Positions 43,853 through 52,597 are shown, counted from the stretch's first letter. The stretch: DNA of 52,597 nt from Lachnospiraceae bacterium (GCA_017622795.1 JAGAQI010000059.1:1-52597); one strand, 5' to 3'. Program-made: numbers and translations. Notes: generated by a model not told the origin, from the letters alone.

Positions 43853-45015
43853 AGATAGCAGTAGCGGGAATAGGATACGTGGGTTTGTCCAACGCCATTT
43901 TACTGGCGCAGCACAACGAAGTGACAGCGGTGGACATCTCAGAAGAGCGAGTGGAGATGATTAACAACAGAATCTCTCCGCTGGTAGATAAGGAAATTCA
44001 AGAATTTCTTTCGGAAAAGGAATTACATTTGACAGCGATAACAGATGGTGCTGCAGCTTACAAAGATGCAGAGTATATTATTATTGCCACACCAACCAAT
44101 TATGACCCGGATAAGGACTTTTTTGATACCAGCTCCATTGAAACGGTGTTAGCCATTATCAAAGAAGTAAATTCTAATGCGGTAGTTGTGATTAAGTCCA
44201 CGATTCCGGTGGGTTATACAAAGAAGACCAGAGAAAAGTTTGGAATGGACAATATTATTTTCTCACCGGAGTTTTTGCGGGAAGGCCGGGCATTATATGA
44301 TAACTTGTATCCTTCCAGGATTATTGTGGGAGAAAAGTCGGAGCGGGCAGAAGTATTTGCAAGCTTGCTAAAGCAGGGGGCCATCAAAGAGGATATTCCA
44401 ACGCTGTTTACTGATTCCACCGAGGCAGAGGCAGTAAAACTGTTTGCAAACACCTATCTTGCTCTGCGAGTAGCATACTTTAATGAATTAGATACCTTTG
44501 CGGAAATGAAGGGTCTAAATACAAAGCAGATTATTGAGGGTGTGTGTCTTGACCCGAGAATTGGCAATCACTATAATAACCCGTCCTTTGGATATGGCGG
44601 TTATTGTCTGCCAAAGGATACCAAGCAGCTGCGTGCCAATTATCAGGATGTGCCGGAAAATCTGATTTCCGCCATTGTGGAATCAAACCGGACCCGAAAG
44701 GACCATGTAACACAGGCGATTCTTGATAGAAAGCCGAAGTGTGTTGGTATTTACCGCCTGACTATGAAGATGAACTCGGACAACTTCCGGCAGTCCGCTA
44801 TTCAGGGCATTATGAAACGCTTAAAGGGTGAGGACATTGAGGTGGTTATCTATGAACCGACACTGAAGGAAGAAAACTTTAATAAGTTCCGTGTAATACA
44901 TAATTTTGATGAATTTAAAACGATGGCAGATGTTATTGTTGCAAACCGGTTGGCAGATGAGTTGATGGATGTGAGTGAAAAGGTTTATACGAGAGATTTG
45001 TACGGTAGGGATTAA
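43849..45015 (+). CDS. ugd: UDP-glucose 6-dehydrogenase
   Basis: Oxidises UDP-glucose to UDP-glucuronate with two NAD+. The 388-residue length equals E. coli Ugd, and long stretches look closely similar. NAD-binding opening is [14 protein letters not shown], substrate region [18 protein letters not shown], and the catalytic Cys253 in [14 protein letters not shown]. The start is the ATG at 43849 (MKIAVAG) in an ATGA overlap with the previous gene; a slightly longer frame adds five residues. It points to glucuronic acid, or a sugar derived from it, in the glycan. Confidence 0.95.
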   Translation: MKIAVAGIGYVGLSNAILLAQHNEVTAVDISEERVEMINNRISPLVDKEIQEFLSEKELHLTAITDGAAAYKDAEYIIIATPTNYDPDKDFFDTSSIETVLAIIKEVNSNAVVVIKSTIPVGYTKKTREKFGMDNIIFSPEFLREGRALYDNLYPSRIIVGEKSERAEVFASLLKQGAIKEDIPTLFTDSTEAEAVKLFANTYLALRVAYFNELDTFAEMKGLNTKQIIEGVCLDPRIGNHYNNPSFGYGGYCLPKDTKQLRANYQDVPENLISAIVESNRTRKDHVTQAILDRKPKCVGIYRLTMKMNSDNFRQSAIQGIMKRLKGEDIEVVIYEPTLKEENFNKFRVIHNFDEFKTMADVIVANRLADELMDVSEKVYTRDLYGRD

Positions 45016-45033
45016 GGGAGCGAAAGTACAGTA

Positions 45034-47193
45034 ATGGCAAAGAAGAAAATAAAAAAAGAAGTATTAGTAAGTGTTATCATTCCGGTTTATAACGTAGAGA
45101 AGTATATAGAGCAATGTTTGGATAGCGTATTGAATCAAAAAATGAAAAATATTGAAGTAATCTGTATTGATGATTGTTCTACAGATAATTCATTCGCTAT
45201 TTTAAAAAAGTATGAAGAAAGAGATAGTCGAGTAAAAGTTATAAGAAACTCAATTAATAGAAGTGCCGGTGCGTCAAGAAACACCGGTATTGAAATGGCA
45301 TCTGGAAAATATATTCATTTTCTTGATTCAGATGACTGGGTGGAAGAGGAAATTTATCAGAAGGCATATGGATGTATTGAGGAATCCGGTGCGGATGTAT
45401 GTATCTTTTTGTGCAATAAATATGATAATGTGTCAGACGAATTAGCTTCTCCTGTGTGGTTCCCTTATATGACAGGGACAACGATGAAATTTGAGGAAAA
45501 TTACAGACATTTTTTTAATACAGCTGTTGTTCCATGGAATAAATTATTTAGAGCTGAGTTTATAAAACAAAAAAACATTAGATTCGATGAAATTACTTGT
45601 GCAAATGATAGAACATTTTATTTTTCCTCGATAACTCAGGCAGAGAAAATTACTTTTTTGAAAGAGCATTTAATTAATTACAGAGTAAATAATGCAGAAT
45701 CATTAGTTGGTCAAGCAAGAAGGAAGCATTATGATTGTCATTTTGAATCCTTCTATAATTCACGTTCTTTATTCAATGACGTTGCACCTGAAATTAAGAA
45801 CATGTTCTTAAACATTAGTGCAATTGATATCTTATCATTTTATCACAAAATTGATTTGGATGAAAAAGTAAGAAAAGATGTCAGTGAATTTGTATGTCAG
45901 ATTTGTAATGGAATAGAATCAAATGGAGGAAATCTAGCACAGTATGCATGGAGCGCCGAAGCAGAGATATTAAGAATAACTTATGAGAAAGATTTAGAAA
46001 AAGTTGTTCCTATTGTATTTGCTACAAACAATAATTATGCGCCATACATGGCGGTTGCCATTGATTCGTTAATAGAGAATATAAAAGAAGCAGACAAGGA
46101 ATATTGCATATTTGTTTTGTATTCAGAACTTGAAGACAGATATATTAGTACAATCAGTAAAATAGCTCGGGATAATGCTAAAATTTATTTTGTCAATGTT
46201 GATGCAAAGATTGACTCTGAAACAAAATCTTTGTATTCCAGAGCGCATTATTCTAAGGAAATGTATTACAGAATATTGATTCCTGATTTGTTTCGAATGT
46301 TTAAAACGGTACTCTATTTAGACTGCGATATTATTTTAAAAGAAGATGCCTATAGATTATACAAAATGGAAATTGGCGACAATATTTTGGGTGGTGTTGT
46401 AAATGCATCATCAGAAAAAATGGGTAGATATATTCAGAATCAGTTACATATTCCGGTTGAACAATATATTAACTCAGGTATTTTGTTGTTCAATTGTGAA
46501 GAATTTAGAAACCAGTATATAAAGGAAAGATGCTTTGGACTTGTTAATGGTAAGAAGGATTACGTTTGTCCTGATCAGGATATATTAAATATCGCATGTA
46601 AAGGTAATATTTATTATCTCAGCCCAGCATGGAATTTCCAATGGTATAAAAGTATTTTAATGAGTGGCAGAGATGAAATGATTGAATTGGTTCCGGAAGT
46701 TGTTCAGGAGTATGAAGCGGCAGAAAAAACACATTATATTTTGCATTTCACCAGCGGAATAAAAGCATGGAATAGCCCGGATAGAAAAAATGCGTATTTA
46801 TTCTGGGAATACGCAGAGAGAAGTTCGTTCTATACTGAAATAAAGTGTAAAAACTTTTCTAAGTTACTTAATAATGCTATGGATTCCAAAGCAATTGGAG
46901 ACCTTAGAAAAAAGAACAGAGAACTGGAAGATAAACTGCGGTGGAATCGTGACGAAAGAGAAAGATTAGCGGAGGAAAATAAGAGCTTATTAGTGCTACT
47001 TTCATCAAAATTAAATCAAAATGAGCAAGAGAATAAAAAAATATCTGGTGGCGAAAGAAAAAGACTGATAGATGAAATTGAGGATTATAAATATCAGATT
47101 GAGGAGATACGGAAGTCTTGGTCATTTAAGTTGGGAAGGTTTTTTACTTTTATTCCGAGAAAAATTAGAGGTCTTATGGGAGGTGCTGTTTGA
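45034..47193 (+). CDS. Bimodular glycosyltransferase (GT2-GT8) with C-terminal coiled coil
   Basis: A 719-residue protein. A GT2 domain fills about residues 10-300 ([35 protein letters not shown]). A GT8 domain fills about 323-590 (PIVFATNNNYAPYMAVAIDS, the metal motif YLDCDIIL near residue 428, CPDQDILNIACKG and HFTSGIKAW). Residues about 625-690 form a charged coiled coil, followed by a basic patch (FIPRKIRGLMGG) that may dock to the membrane. The two folds would transfer two different sugars. The stop overlaps the next ATG (TGATG). Confidence 0.9.
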   Translation: MAKKKIKKEVLVSVIIPVYNVEKYIEQCLDSVLNQKMKNIEVICIDDCSTDNSFAILKKYEERDSRVKVIRNSINRSAGASRNTGIEMASGKYIHFLDSDDWVEEEIYQKAYGCIEESGADVCIFLCNKYDNVSDELASPVWFPYMTGTTMKFEENYRHFFNTAVVPWNKLFRAEFIKQKNIRFDEITCANDRTFYFSSITQAEKITFLKEHLINYRVNNAESLVGQARRKHYDCHFESFYNSRSLFNDVAPEIKNMFLNISAIDILSFYHKIDLDEKVRKDVSEFVCQICNGIESNGGNLAQYAWSAEAEILRITYEKDLEKVVPIVFATNNNYAPYMAVAIDSLIENIKEADKEYCIFVLYSELEDRYISTISKIARDNAKIYFVNVDAKIDSETKSLYSRAHYSKEMYYRILIPDLFRMFKTVLYLDCDIILKEDAYRLYKMEIGDNILGGVVNASSEKMGRYIQNQLHIPVEQYINSGILLFNCEEFRNQYIKERCFGLVNGKKDYVCPDQDILNIACKGNIYYLSPAWNFQWYKSILMSGRDEMIELVPEVVQEYEAAEKTHYILHFTSGIKAWNSPDRKNAYLFWEYAERSSFYTEIKCKNFSKLLNNAMDSKAIGDLRKKNRELEDKLRWNRDERERLAEENKSLLVLLSSKLNQNEQENKKISGGERKRLIDEIEDYKYQIEEIRKSWSFKLGRFFTFIPRKIRGLMGGAV

Positions 47194-49637
47194 TGCACAA
47201 AATAGATGCATACACTCATTTGAGTGATGTAAAATATGAAAACTATGAGAAGTATATTTCAGAGATTGATAAAATAAGAGAAACATATTTTGAAGGCGAC
47301 AGCAATCTTTTAAAAGATAATGGTATAAAGATTAACATGGATGAGATTACTGAGTTGCCTAATGGAAGATTTTCTATTCTGCATCCTAAAGTTGAATTTG
47401 AATGTATGTATCACTATAAAGCATCAGAGAAATTATACGTTATTCTAAATGGGGCAAGAGACCATTTACAAAGTAGATTACCTATATTTAAACGTTGGTC
47501 ATTTTACAAGCATTTTGATGGTACAGTGTTAAATATTGCAGATCCAATGTATAGAAAATATGCTGATTTAGCAATTGGTTGGTACTATGGAACTGCAGAA
47601 GAAAATTATTTGGAATATTTGATTGATGTGGTTAGAAGAGTAGCTTTAAGCCAGAATATTTTACCACATAATATTATATTTTATTCTAGTTCTGCGGGGG
47701 GGTATGCAGCTTTATATTGTGCTACACGCATAAAGGGTAGCACTGCAATCGCAATCAATCCGCAAATTAAACTGAATCTTTGGCCATGGACAAAAAATTT
47801 TCAGGAAGTTATTGGAGTGGATTTTTCTGAAGATGATTTATATGGACGCAATAATCTTCCGGAATTGATTCGACAAGCAAAGGAATCTAAATTTGTTATT
47901 TGTATTAATTGCAGAAGTCAAGAAGATATGAAGCAATTGCACAATTTATGTAATACAGTGGGTTCAGATATTGCTTATGGAATTTGCAAATTACAAAGCA
48001 ATATTATTACGTGGGTGTATGATGCAGAAGGAGAACATCCACATAATATGTGTGAATATCCGGCATTAGTAAATTCTATTTTACAATTATGTGATGAAAA
48101 AACAGATATTGAGAAAGAGGTATCATACTTCCAAACGATACAAGAGCATTGGCACGAAAGGTTTGAGGTGTTCTATCAAATGGAATTAGTAAAAGAAAAA
48201 AATAAAAGAGAGATAATTGAGGTCTTATATGGAGAGAACGCTGAGGAACAGAAAAAGGAAACTATAGTACGATTGAAGGAATTTTTAGTTGAAGCAAAAG
48301 ACTATATATGGAATCATGCTGTCATTTGTAGAAGTTTAGAAGCAAATACATTATATGAATTCGAATGTGAATCATCTAGTCTTTTAAGTGGAAATTGTGA
48401 TGGATTTACAATATTAGTACGTGATACAAAACTTAATTTTATTGCATATAAAAGATATTGTAAATTTAATAAAAAGATTATTTTGCAAATAAAAACATCT
48501 CAAGATGCATCGGATTTAGAGTTGAGGATTTATCCAGGCAATGCGGGAGAATCTGCGAATATATCTATACGTTTAGAGTATGTAAAACTTAATAAATATG
48601 TATCAAGACAAAATGAAATAACAATTCCAAAAACTGTATTTGGTGAGAAAGTACAAGACGTTGTTAATGGATACAATATTGCGAATGCAGTTTGTAATGA
48701 ACCGGATGTTTCGTATGTAATTATTAATAGGCATATAGGAGACGCAGCAAGGAATTTGACGATTATACGTCCATTTAAATTATACTATTCAGAGAAAGAA
48801 AAGTATCATTTTATGAATAGTAATCAGGATGGAATTAATTGTTATGCGTTCCCTAAAAAAATGGTAGTAAAAAAAGTTTGTGTATTAACTACAAGGGTAC
48901 TGAGCGGAGTAGTAAAGCTTTGTCAAGAAGTTGATGATATTGTGGTTCTTGGAAAGAAAGAATTAGATGAACTTGAATTGTATGTTAATTCAGCAATGTG
49001 TTTACATAAAAACATTTTTCCAGATGAAGATTCAGCGGCAAATATGTTGAAGTGGAACTTATATAAAACTGGAACATTTGCATATCGAATGAATTTGCCT
49101 AAAGAATTTGTAGCACAAGAGGCAGGGAAACTTAATATTACTGAAAAGATTTTAACAGAATCGAAAAAATATATTCTTAGTAATTCTATGGATGCTTCCA
49201 AATCTATAATTCTTTGTCCTGTTGCGCAATCAAATAGTTTATTAAGCAAGACGTTTTGGGACAAAGTAATTCAAAATCTAAGGGATAAAGGGTATGTTGT
49301 TTATACGAATGTTGGTACTAATGAACAGCCGTTAGAAGGTACAAATCCTCTTTGCGTTTCAATTGATGTGCTATGTGGATTAGTATCATATGGATGCAGA
49401 GTAATAGGGGTACAGTCTGGCTTGCTGGATTTGCTCATATGGTTAAAACAGGATTTTTCTATCACTGTATTATCTGTAATAAAAACAGAACGTGATTTAC
49501 AGTTTGCAAAAAATAGGGGTTTGGTTGATGAAGTAACAAAGAGAGAAAAAGTAACATATATCAAAATTGATAACATAGAAGAGAAGGATTATGTTGCTTT
49601 GATAATGGAGGCAACGGAGAACGATGAATCAAAATAA
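47193..49637 (+). CDS. Alpha/beta-hydrolase-like (Asp2-like) domain fused to GT9-like domain
   Basis: An 814-residue protein. The N-terminal part has a nucleophile-elbow-like IIFYSSSAGGYAALYCATRI (about residue 160-180) reminiscent of Asp2 and related hydrolases or acyltransferases. A middle beta-rich segment (about 370-480) may bind sugar. The C-terminal part (about 500-814) resembles GT9/heptosyltransferase-type GT-B enzymes, with IILCPVAQSN, GYVVYTNVGTNEQP and CRVIGVQSGLLDLLIWL. The ATG at 47193 is used (GGGAGG upstream) rather than the preceding TTG. The function could be glycosyl transfer coupled to acylation; this is inference. Confidence 0.62.
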   Translation: MHKIDAYTHLSDVKYENYEKYISEIDKIRETYFEGDSNLLKDNGIKINMDEITELPNGRFSILHPKVEFECMYHYKASEKLYVILNGARDHLQSRLPIFKRWSFYKHFDGTVLNIADPMYRKYADLAIGWYYGTAEENYLEYLIDVVRRVALSQNILPHNIIFYSSSAGGYAALYCATRIKGSTAIAINPQIKLNLWPWTKNFQEVIGVDFSEDDLYGRNNLPELIRQAKESKFVICINCRSQEDMKQLHNLCNTVGSDIAYGICKLQSNIITWVYDAEGEHPHNMCEYPALVNSILQLCDEKTDIEKEVSYFQTIQEHWHERFEVFYQMELVKEKNKREIIEVLYGENAEEQKKETIVRLKEFLVEAKDYIWNHAVICRSLEANTLYEFECESSSLLSGNCDGFTILVRDTKLNFIAYKRYCKFNKKIILQIKTSQDASDLELRIYPGNAGESANISIRLEYVKLNKYVSRQNEITIPKTVFGEKVQDVVNGYNIANAVCNEPDVSYVIINRHIGDAARNLTIIRPFKLYYSEKEKYHFMNSNQDGINCYAFPKKMVVKKVCVLTTRVLSGVVKLCQEVDDIVVLGKKELDELELYVNSAMCLHKNIFPDEDSAANMLKWNLYKTGTFAYRMNLPKEFVAQEAGKLNITEKILTESKKYILSNSMDASKSIILCPVAQSNSLLSKTFWDKVIQNLRDKGYVVYTNVGTNEQPLEGTNPLCVSIDVLCGLVSYGCRVIGVQSGLLDLLIWLKQDFSITVLSVIKTERDLQFAKNRGLVDEVTKREKVTYIKIDNIEEKDYVALIMEATENDESK

Positions 49638-51150
49638 AAATCAGATGAACTTCAATACGGTTATAGTACAAGCAGGGGGAAAAGGTACCCGTATGCAGCA
49701 TTTAACTAAAAATAAGCCGAAAGCCCTTGTGCCAATCAATAATTTGCCAATGATTTTTCATTTGTTTAGAAAATATCCGAACAAAAAGTTTGTTGTTATC
49801 GGAGATTACAAATGTGACGTTTTGGAACGATATTTGGCGGCATTTGCAGAAGTTGACTATTGCGTAGTAAATGCAGGCGGAAAAGTTGGAACATGCGGAG
49901 GACTTAATAAAGCATTAGAATGTATAAAAGAAAATGAATCATTCATGCTGATTTGGTCCGATTTAATTTTGAATGAGGATTTGGATTTGTCCGATATTCC
50001 TGCTGGAAATTATGTGGGTTGTTCCTTAGGTTTCGAATGCCGCTGGAAGTATGAAAACGGTTTGTTTGAAGAAGAACGTTCTTCTACTTGCGGTGTTGCC
50101 GGCATGTTTCTTTTTGAAAACAAGGGTGTACTTGCAGAAGTGCCGGAAGAGGGGGAGTTTGTTAGATGGCTTTCTTCGAAAAATATTGATTTTGGAACTG
50201 TTACTTTGGACAGAACTAAGGAATATGGTTTACTTTCTGAATACAACAAACTTCAAGCACAGAAGTGCCGCCCTTTTAATCGTATAACAGTGGAAGACGA
50301 TTGCATTGTGAAAGAAGGTATTGATGCACAGGGCAGGCAATTGGCTAAGAGAGAGGTTGCCTGGTACGAAAAAGTGAAGGAGCTTGGCTTTAAAAATCTT
50401 CCGGTAATTCATGAGCTGGAGCCGTTAAAGTTGGAAAAGATAGATGGAAAGAACATCTATGAGTATGCAGAACTGCCATGCGAAAAGAAAAAGGATATCC
50501 TTATTCAATTGGTAGATTGTTTGAATGGTTTACATAAACTGGGAGAAGTGCCGTTTGATGCAGCAAGCTACGATGATGCGTACCTTGGAAAAACTTTTGC
50601 AAGATTGGAAAAGGTAAAAGAGTTAGTGCCGTTTGCAAAGGATGAGTTTGTTATTGTAAATGGCAAAAGGTGCAGAAATGTATTCGGGTATGAAGAAAAA
50701 TTACGTGAAATGTTTGAAAAATATAAACCGGACAAGTTTGTATTTTTACATGGTGACTGTACCTTCTCGAATCTGATGTTACGTCACGATTTGGAACCTG
50801 TACTGATTGATCCAAGAGGGTATTTCGGTAAAACAGAATTGTATGGGGATGCAGCATATGACTGGGCAAAGCTATATTACTCTATCGTAGGAAATTATGA
50901 TCAGTTCAATTTAAAACGTTTCTCACTTGAAATTGGTGAAAATGAGGTGACAATTAACACGGAGTCTTCTGGATGGGAAGAGTTAAAAGAATTCTTTTTT
51001 GAATTATTAAAGGACGAAATTGTACCGGAACAAATTAAACTGATTCATGCCATTATATGGTTATCATTAACTACTTATGCTTGGGAGGATTATGATTCCA
51101 TTTGCGGTGCATTTTACTTAGGATTGTTTTATTTGGAGGATGTACTATGA
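49624..51150 (+). CDS. Sugar nucleotidyltransferase fused to APH/choline-kinase-like kinase
   Basis: A 508-residue bifunctional enzyme. The N-terminal nucleotidyltransferase (about residues 12-235) has VQAGGKGTRM with the later KPKALVPI; the C-terminal kinase (about 250-500) has the Brenner motif HGDCTFSNLML (about residue 376) and the metal motif LIDPRGYFG (about residue 397). It could phosphorylate and then nucleotide-activate a sugar or small alcohol, as in LicA/LicC or heptose routes. It overlaps the previous gene by 14 bases and is followed by an SIS isomerase and an HAD phosphatase, completing a likely precursor pathway. Confidence 0.82.
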   Translation: MNQNKNQMNFNTVIVQAGGKGTRMQHLTKNKPKALVPINNLPMIFHLFRKYPNKKFVVIGDYKCDVLERYLAAFAEVDYCVVNAGGKVGTCGGLNKALECIKENESFMLIWSDLILNEDLDLSDIPAGNYVGCSLGFECRWKYENGLFEEERSSTCGVAGMFLFENKGVLAEVPEEGEFVRWLSSKNIDFGTVTLDRTKEYGLLSEYNKLQAQKCRPFNRITVEDDCIVKEGIDAQGRQLAKREVAWYEKVKELGFKNLPVIHELEPLKLEKIDGKNIYEYAELPCEKKKDILIQLVDCLNGLHKLGEVPFDAASYDDAYLGKTFARLEKVKELVPFAKDEFVIVNGKRCRNVFGYEEKLREMFEKYKPDKFVFLHGDCTFSNLMLRHDLEPVLIDPRGYFGKTELYGDAAYDWAKLYYSIVGNYDQFNLKRFSLEIGENEVTINTESSGWEELKEFFFELLKDEIVPEQIKLIHAIIWLSLTTYAWEDYDSICGAFYLGLFYLEDVL

Positions 51151-51731
51151 AAGAAGATATGAAAAACTTAATTCGGGTACTGAATGACTCTCTGATGTCA
51201 ATTGACGAAACCGTGTTTGAAGAATTGGTAGAGGATAGTGCTGGTGTATTACATAATGGTTCAAAAATAATTGTTTCCGGCTTGGGTAAGAATGTTCCTG
51301 TATGTGAAAAATTTGTTGGAACTATGAATTCTCTTGGACTAGAAGCTTATTACATGAACACCAATAATGCAGTGCATGGAGATATTGGTCTTGTTCAAAA
51401 GGGTGACTTGGTTATTATTTTGACGAAGAGTGGTGAAACAGTAGAGTCGGTATATTTGAATTCATTGTTAAAGAATAGAGAGTGTATTGTATGGCTTTTG
51501 ACTTTTGAGAAAGAGAGTACATTGACGAGAGAAATTCCTAAATCACTTGTAATCAGCTTGGAGCATGAGGGTGATGCATGGAATATCGTTCCGAATAATT
51601 CCACAACGCTTAATTTAATTGTTCTTCAGCGGCTTGCTATGAGACTCTGCCAGGAAATGAATATTTCTCTAGAGCAGTTTAAGAAAAACCATCCTGGTGG
51701 ACATATCGGAGAGGTGTTGAAAAATGTCTAA
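51147..51731 (+). CDS. SIS-domain sugar-phosphate isomerase (KdsD/GutQ-like)
   Basis: A 194-residue SIS protein without CBS domains. The start is the ATG at 51147 (MKEDMKNLIRVLNDSLMS) with GGAGGA upstream in an ATGA overlap. Typical phosphosugar-binding elements are IIVSGLGKNVPV, ILTKSGETVESV and KNHPGGHIGEVL. Members of this group convert ketose to aldose phosphates such as ribulose 5-phosphate to arabinose 5-phosphate; GmhA-like heptose isomerases are more distant. Its place between the nucleotidyltransferase-kinase and the phosphatase suggests it makes the starting sugar phosphate for the activated glycan precursor. Confidence 0.85.
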   Translation: MKEDMKNLIRVLNDSLMSIDETVFEELVEDSAGVLHNGSKIIVSGLGKNVPVCEKFVGTMNSLGLEAYYMNTNNAVHGDIGLVQKGDLVIILTKSGETVESVYLNSLLKNRECIVWLLTFEKESTLTREIPKSLVISLEHEGDAWNIVPNNSTTLNLIVLQRLAMRLCQEMNISLEQFKKNHPGGHIGEVLKNV

Positions 51732-52104
51732 GGATAAGTACATTGTATCACCATTAGGAAAAACCTGGATATTGGATATTGATGGAACTATTGTAAAACA
51801 TAACGGCTATAAACTGGACGGTAAAGATACTTTTTTAATCGGAGCAAAGGAATTTTTGTTAAATATTCCGGAAACCGATAAAATTGTTTTTATAACTTCC
51901 AGAACAGAAGAGTGTCGAGAGCAAACAGAGCGTTTCTTTACGGAAAATGGTATTACATATCATGCGATTGTTTACGGTGTACCATATGGAGAACGCATAT
52001 TAGTGAACGATAAGAAGCCTTCTGGATTGAAAATGTCAATTGCGGTTAACACTACCCGGGATATTTTTATGAATGCAGAATTTGAAGTGAATGAAAAACT
52101 ATAG
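51724..52104 (+). CDS. HAD-family phosphatase
   Basis: A small 126-residue capless HAD enzyme. The DxD nucleophile motif is WILDIDGTIV (Asp18, Asp20); motif II is VFITSRTEECREQ; motif III is probably the Lys in VNDKKPSG. It resembles KdsC- or GmhB-size phosphatases without matching either exactly. It overlaps the SIS gene by eight bases and is the last gene of the glycan operon. It likely removes a phosphate from an intermediate made by the isomerase and kinase. Confidence 0.85.
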   Translation: MSKDKYIVSPLGKTWILDIDGTIVKHNGYKLDGKDTFLIGAKEFLLNIPETDKIVFITSRTEECREQTERFFTENGITYHAIVYGVPYGERILVNDKKPSGLKMSIAVNTTRDIFMNAEFEVNEKL

Positions 52105-52112
52105 GAAAAGTA

Positions 52113-52138
52113 AGAGCTGGTTCCAAGGAACCAGCTCT
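52113..52138 (+). terminator. Hairpin after glycan operon
   Basis: A perfect stem with arms AGAGCTGGTTCC and its complement around two bases (in practice an 11-bp stem with loop CAAG), nine bases after the HAD stop. Only a weak T signal follows on the plus strand. Confidence 0.7.
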
Positions 52139-52190
52139 GTTAAAAACTCTTACCGTAAAACCTAATTCTCCTCAACAGAGATACCAGGTT

Positions 52191-52287
52191 CAGCAAATAG
52201 CTTTTAATAATATGCTAATTGCTTTGTCCTGCTCTGTGCCGAGAGCGATACGGAATAAGTTTAGCACACAACTGCTGTATTCTATCA
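52191..52287 (-). pseudogene. Possible coding remnant downstream of Rpn-like gene
   Basis: On the minus strand a frame shifted from the Rpn-like gene reads LIEYSSCVLNLFRIALG, continues TEQDKAISILLKAIC and ends at a TGA (52191-52193). The composition looks coding-like, suggesting either an ancient frameshifted extension or a fragment of another gene. Short, so uncertain. Confidence 0.25.
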
Positions 52288-52289
52288 GG

Positions 52290-52597
52290 TTAGTTTGCTT
52301 TATTTTTTAGTGCAGCAATTTCAGCGCGAAGGAGGTTGATTTCTGCGTTTTGTTCAGAAAGCTTTTGCTCTTGCGCAATAATAGTATCGGCCTGCTCATT
52401 GATAGTGTCGGCCTGCTCATTAATAGTGTCGGCCTGCTCATTGATAATATTATCTCTTTTCTGCAGTTCCCGCTTGCGGTCAGCCTCGCGGATTCTTTCC
52501 CAGTAGGCGTAGTCTTCACGGGCCTGGCATTGCTGACGGATTTTTTCTTCCTCTGTTAGTTGCTGGACACCGGAAACAACCTCTTGAAGATATATAT
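52290..52597 (-). CDS. Rpn/PD-(D/E)XK nuclease-family protein, C-terminal end (cut by window edge)
   Basis: Read on the minus strand, the frame is open to the window edge and ends at the TAA complementary to 52290-52292. About 102 residues are visible: YLQEVVSGVQQLTEEEKIR, then QQCQAREDYAYWERIREADR, typical of the C-terminus of Rpn-family recombination-promoting nucleases (often labelled transposase), followed by a coiled coil with three NEQADTI repeats and a final helical EINLLRAEIAALKNKAN. The nuclease domain would be outside. It converges with the glycan operon. Confidence 0.7.
   Translation of the reverse strand, partial: IYLQEVVSGVQQLTEEEKIRQQCQAREDYAYWERIREADRKRELQKRDNIINEQADTINEQADTINEQADTIIAQEQKLSEQNAEINLLRAEIAALKNKAN
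52383..52445 (-). repeat. Three 21-bp tandem repeats encoding a heptad coiled coil
   Basis: Three units of the type AGTGTCGGCCTGCTCATTGA plus one base (plus strand) encode NEQADTI heptads. The units differ at two positions only. Repeat number is likely variable between strains. Confidence 0.9.

Noticed and set aside
1-52597. CRISPR array or prophage genes
   Set aside because: No regularly spaced direct repeats with unique spacers and no phage structural or integrase genes were seen; all tandem repeats are in-frame protein repeats.

Overview
The window looks like a chromosome segment of a Gram-positive, low-GC anaerobe, most likely a Lachnospiraceae-type Clostridia member. This is inferred from AGGAGG ribosome sites with frequent TTG starts, an iscR-iscS-iscU-mnmA cluster, a class III fructose bisphosphatase, an accessory Sec locus and several Clostridia-type surface and lipoprotein genes. 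No rRNA, tRNA, CRISPR array or intact insertion sequence was seen. No gene-free stretch exceeds about 210 bases.

Layout. (1) 1-14788: the 3' part of a very large serine-rich repeat adhesin gene, then its dedicated accessory secretion and O-glycosylation genes secY2-asp1-asp2-asp3-secA2-gtfA-gtfB, tightly packed with long translational overlaps. fbp (class III FBPase) follows. (2) 16767-18776, minus strand: two ABC sugar-type permeases and a small membrane protein, with no ATPase or binding protein beside them. (3) 18938-27639: two copies of an unusual regulatory cassette. Each has a ~633-residue regulator with an N-terminal XRE-like HTH, a second HTH-like segment and probable helical repeats, and a small convergent gene for an exported ~70-residue acidic peptide. 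Between the copies lie two paralogous small secreted Cys-rich proteins and two lipoproteins, one of them a propeller/solute-binding-protein fusion. An exact 11-bp motif, TGACCCTTTAC, overlaps the -35 of three promoters here, tying the permeases, peptide 1 and the secreted/lipoprotein genes into one putative regulon. (4) 27745-33649: a MurJ/SpoVB-like flippase (minus), then iscR-iscS-iscU-mnmA-glf (plus), closed by a strong bidirectional hairpin. (5) 33719-35780: a small XRE regulator divergent from a TnpB-family protein whose three RuvC catalytic acids are all replaced (Ser203, Pro310, Ala400). The latter is a candidate nuclease-dead, TldR-like RNA-guided repressor. Its 3' flank holds a series of hairpins resembling a guide/omega RNA. 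(6) 35781-52104: a ~16-kb surface-glycan operon with GT4, GT2 and multidomain glycosyltransferases, an ABC-2 exporter pair, ugd, and a terminal trio (nucleotidyltransferase-kinase, SIS isomerase, HAD phosphatase) that probably makes an activated precursor. (7) 52290-52597, minus: the C-terminal end of an Rpn/PD-(D/E)XK-type protein with three 21-bp coiled-coil repeats.

How the parts fit: the window is mainly about the cell surface. It contains a glycosylated adhesin with its exporter, an exported UDP-Galf/UDP-GlcA-related glycan, and secreted/lipoprotein products under apparent peptide-linked control. The two candidates for undescribed biology are the duplicated receptor/exported-peptide cassettes with their promoter motifs, and the nuclease-dead TnpB with its putative guide RNA at the head of the glycan operon. 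Both functional claims are inferences from sequence.
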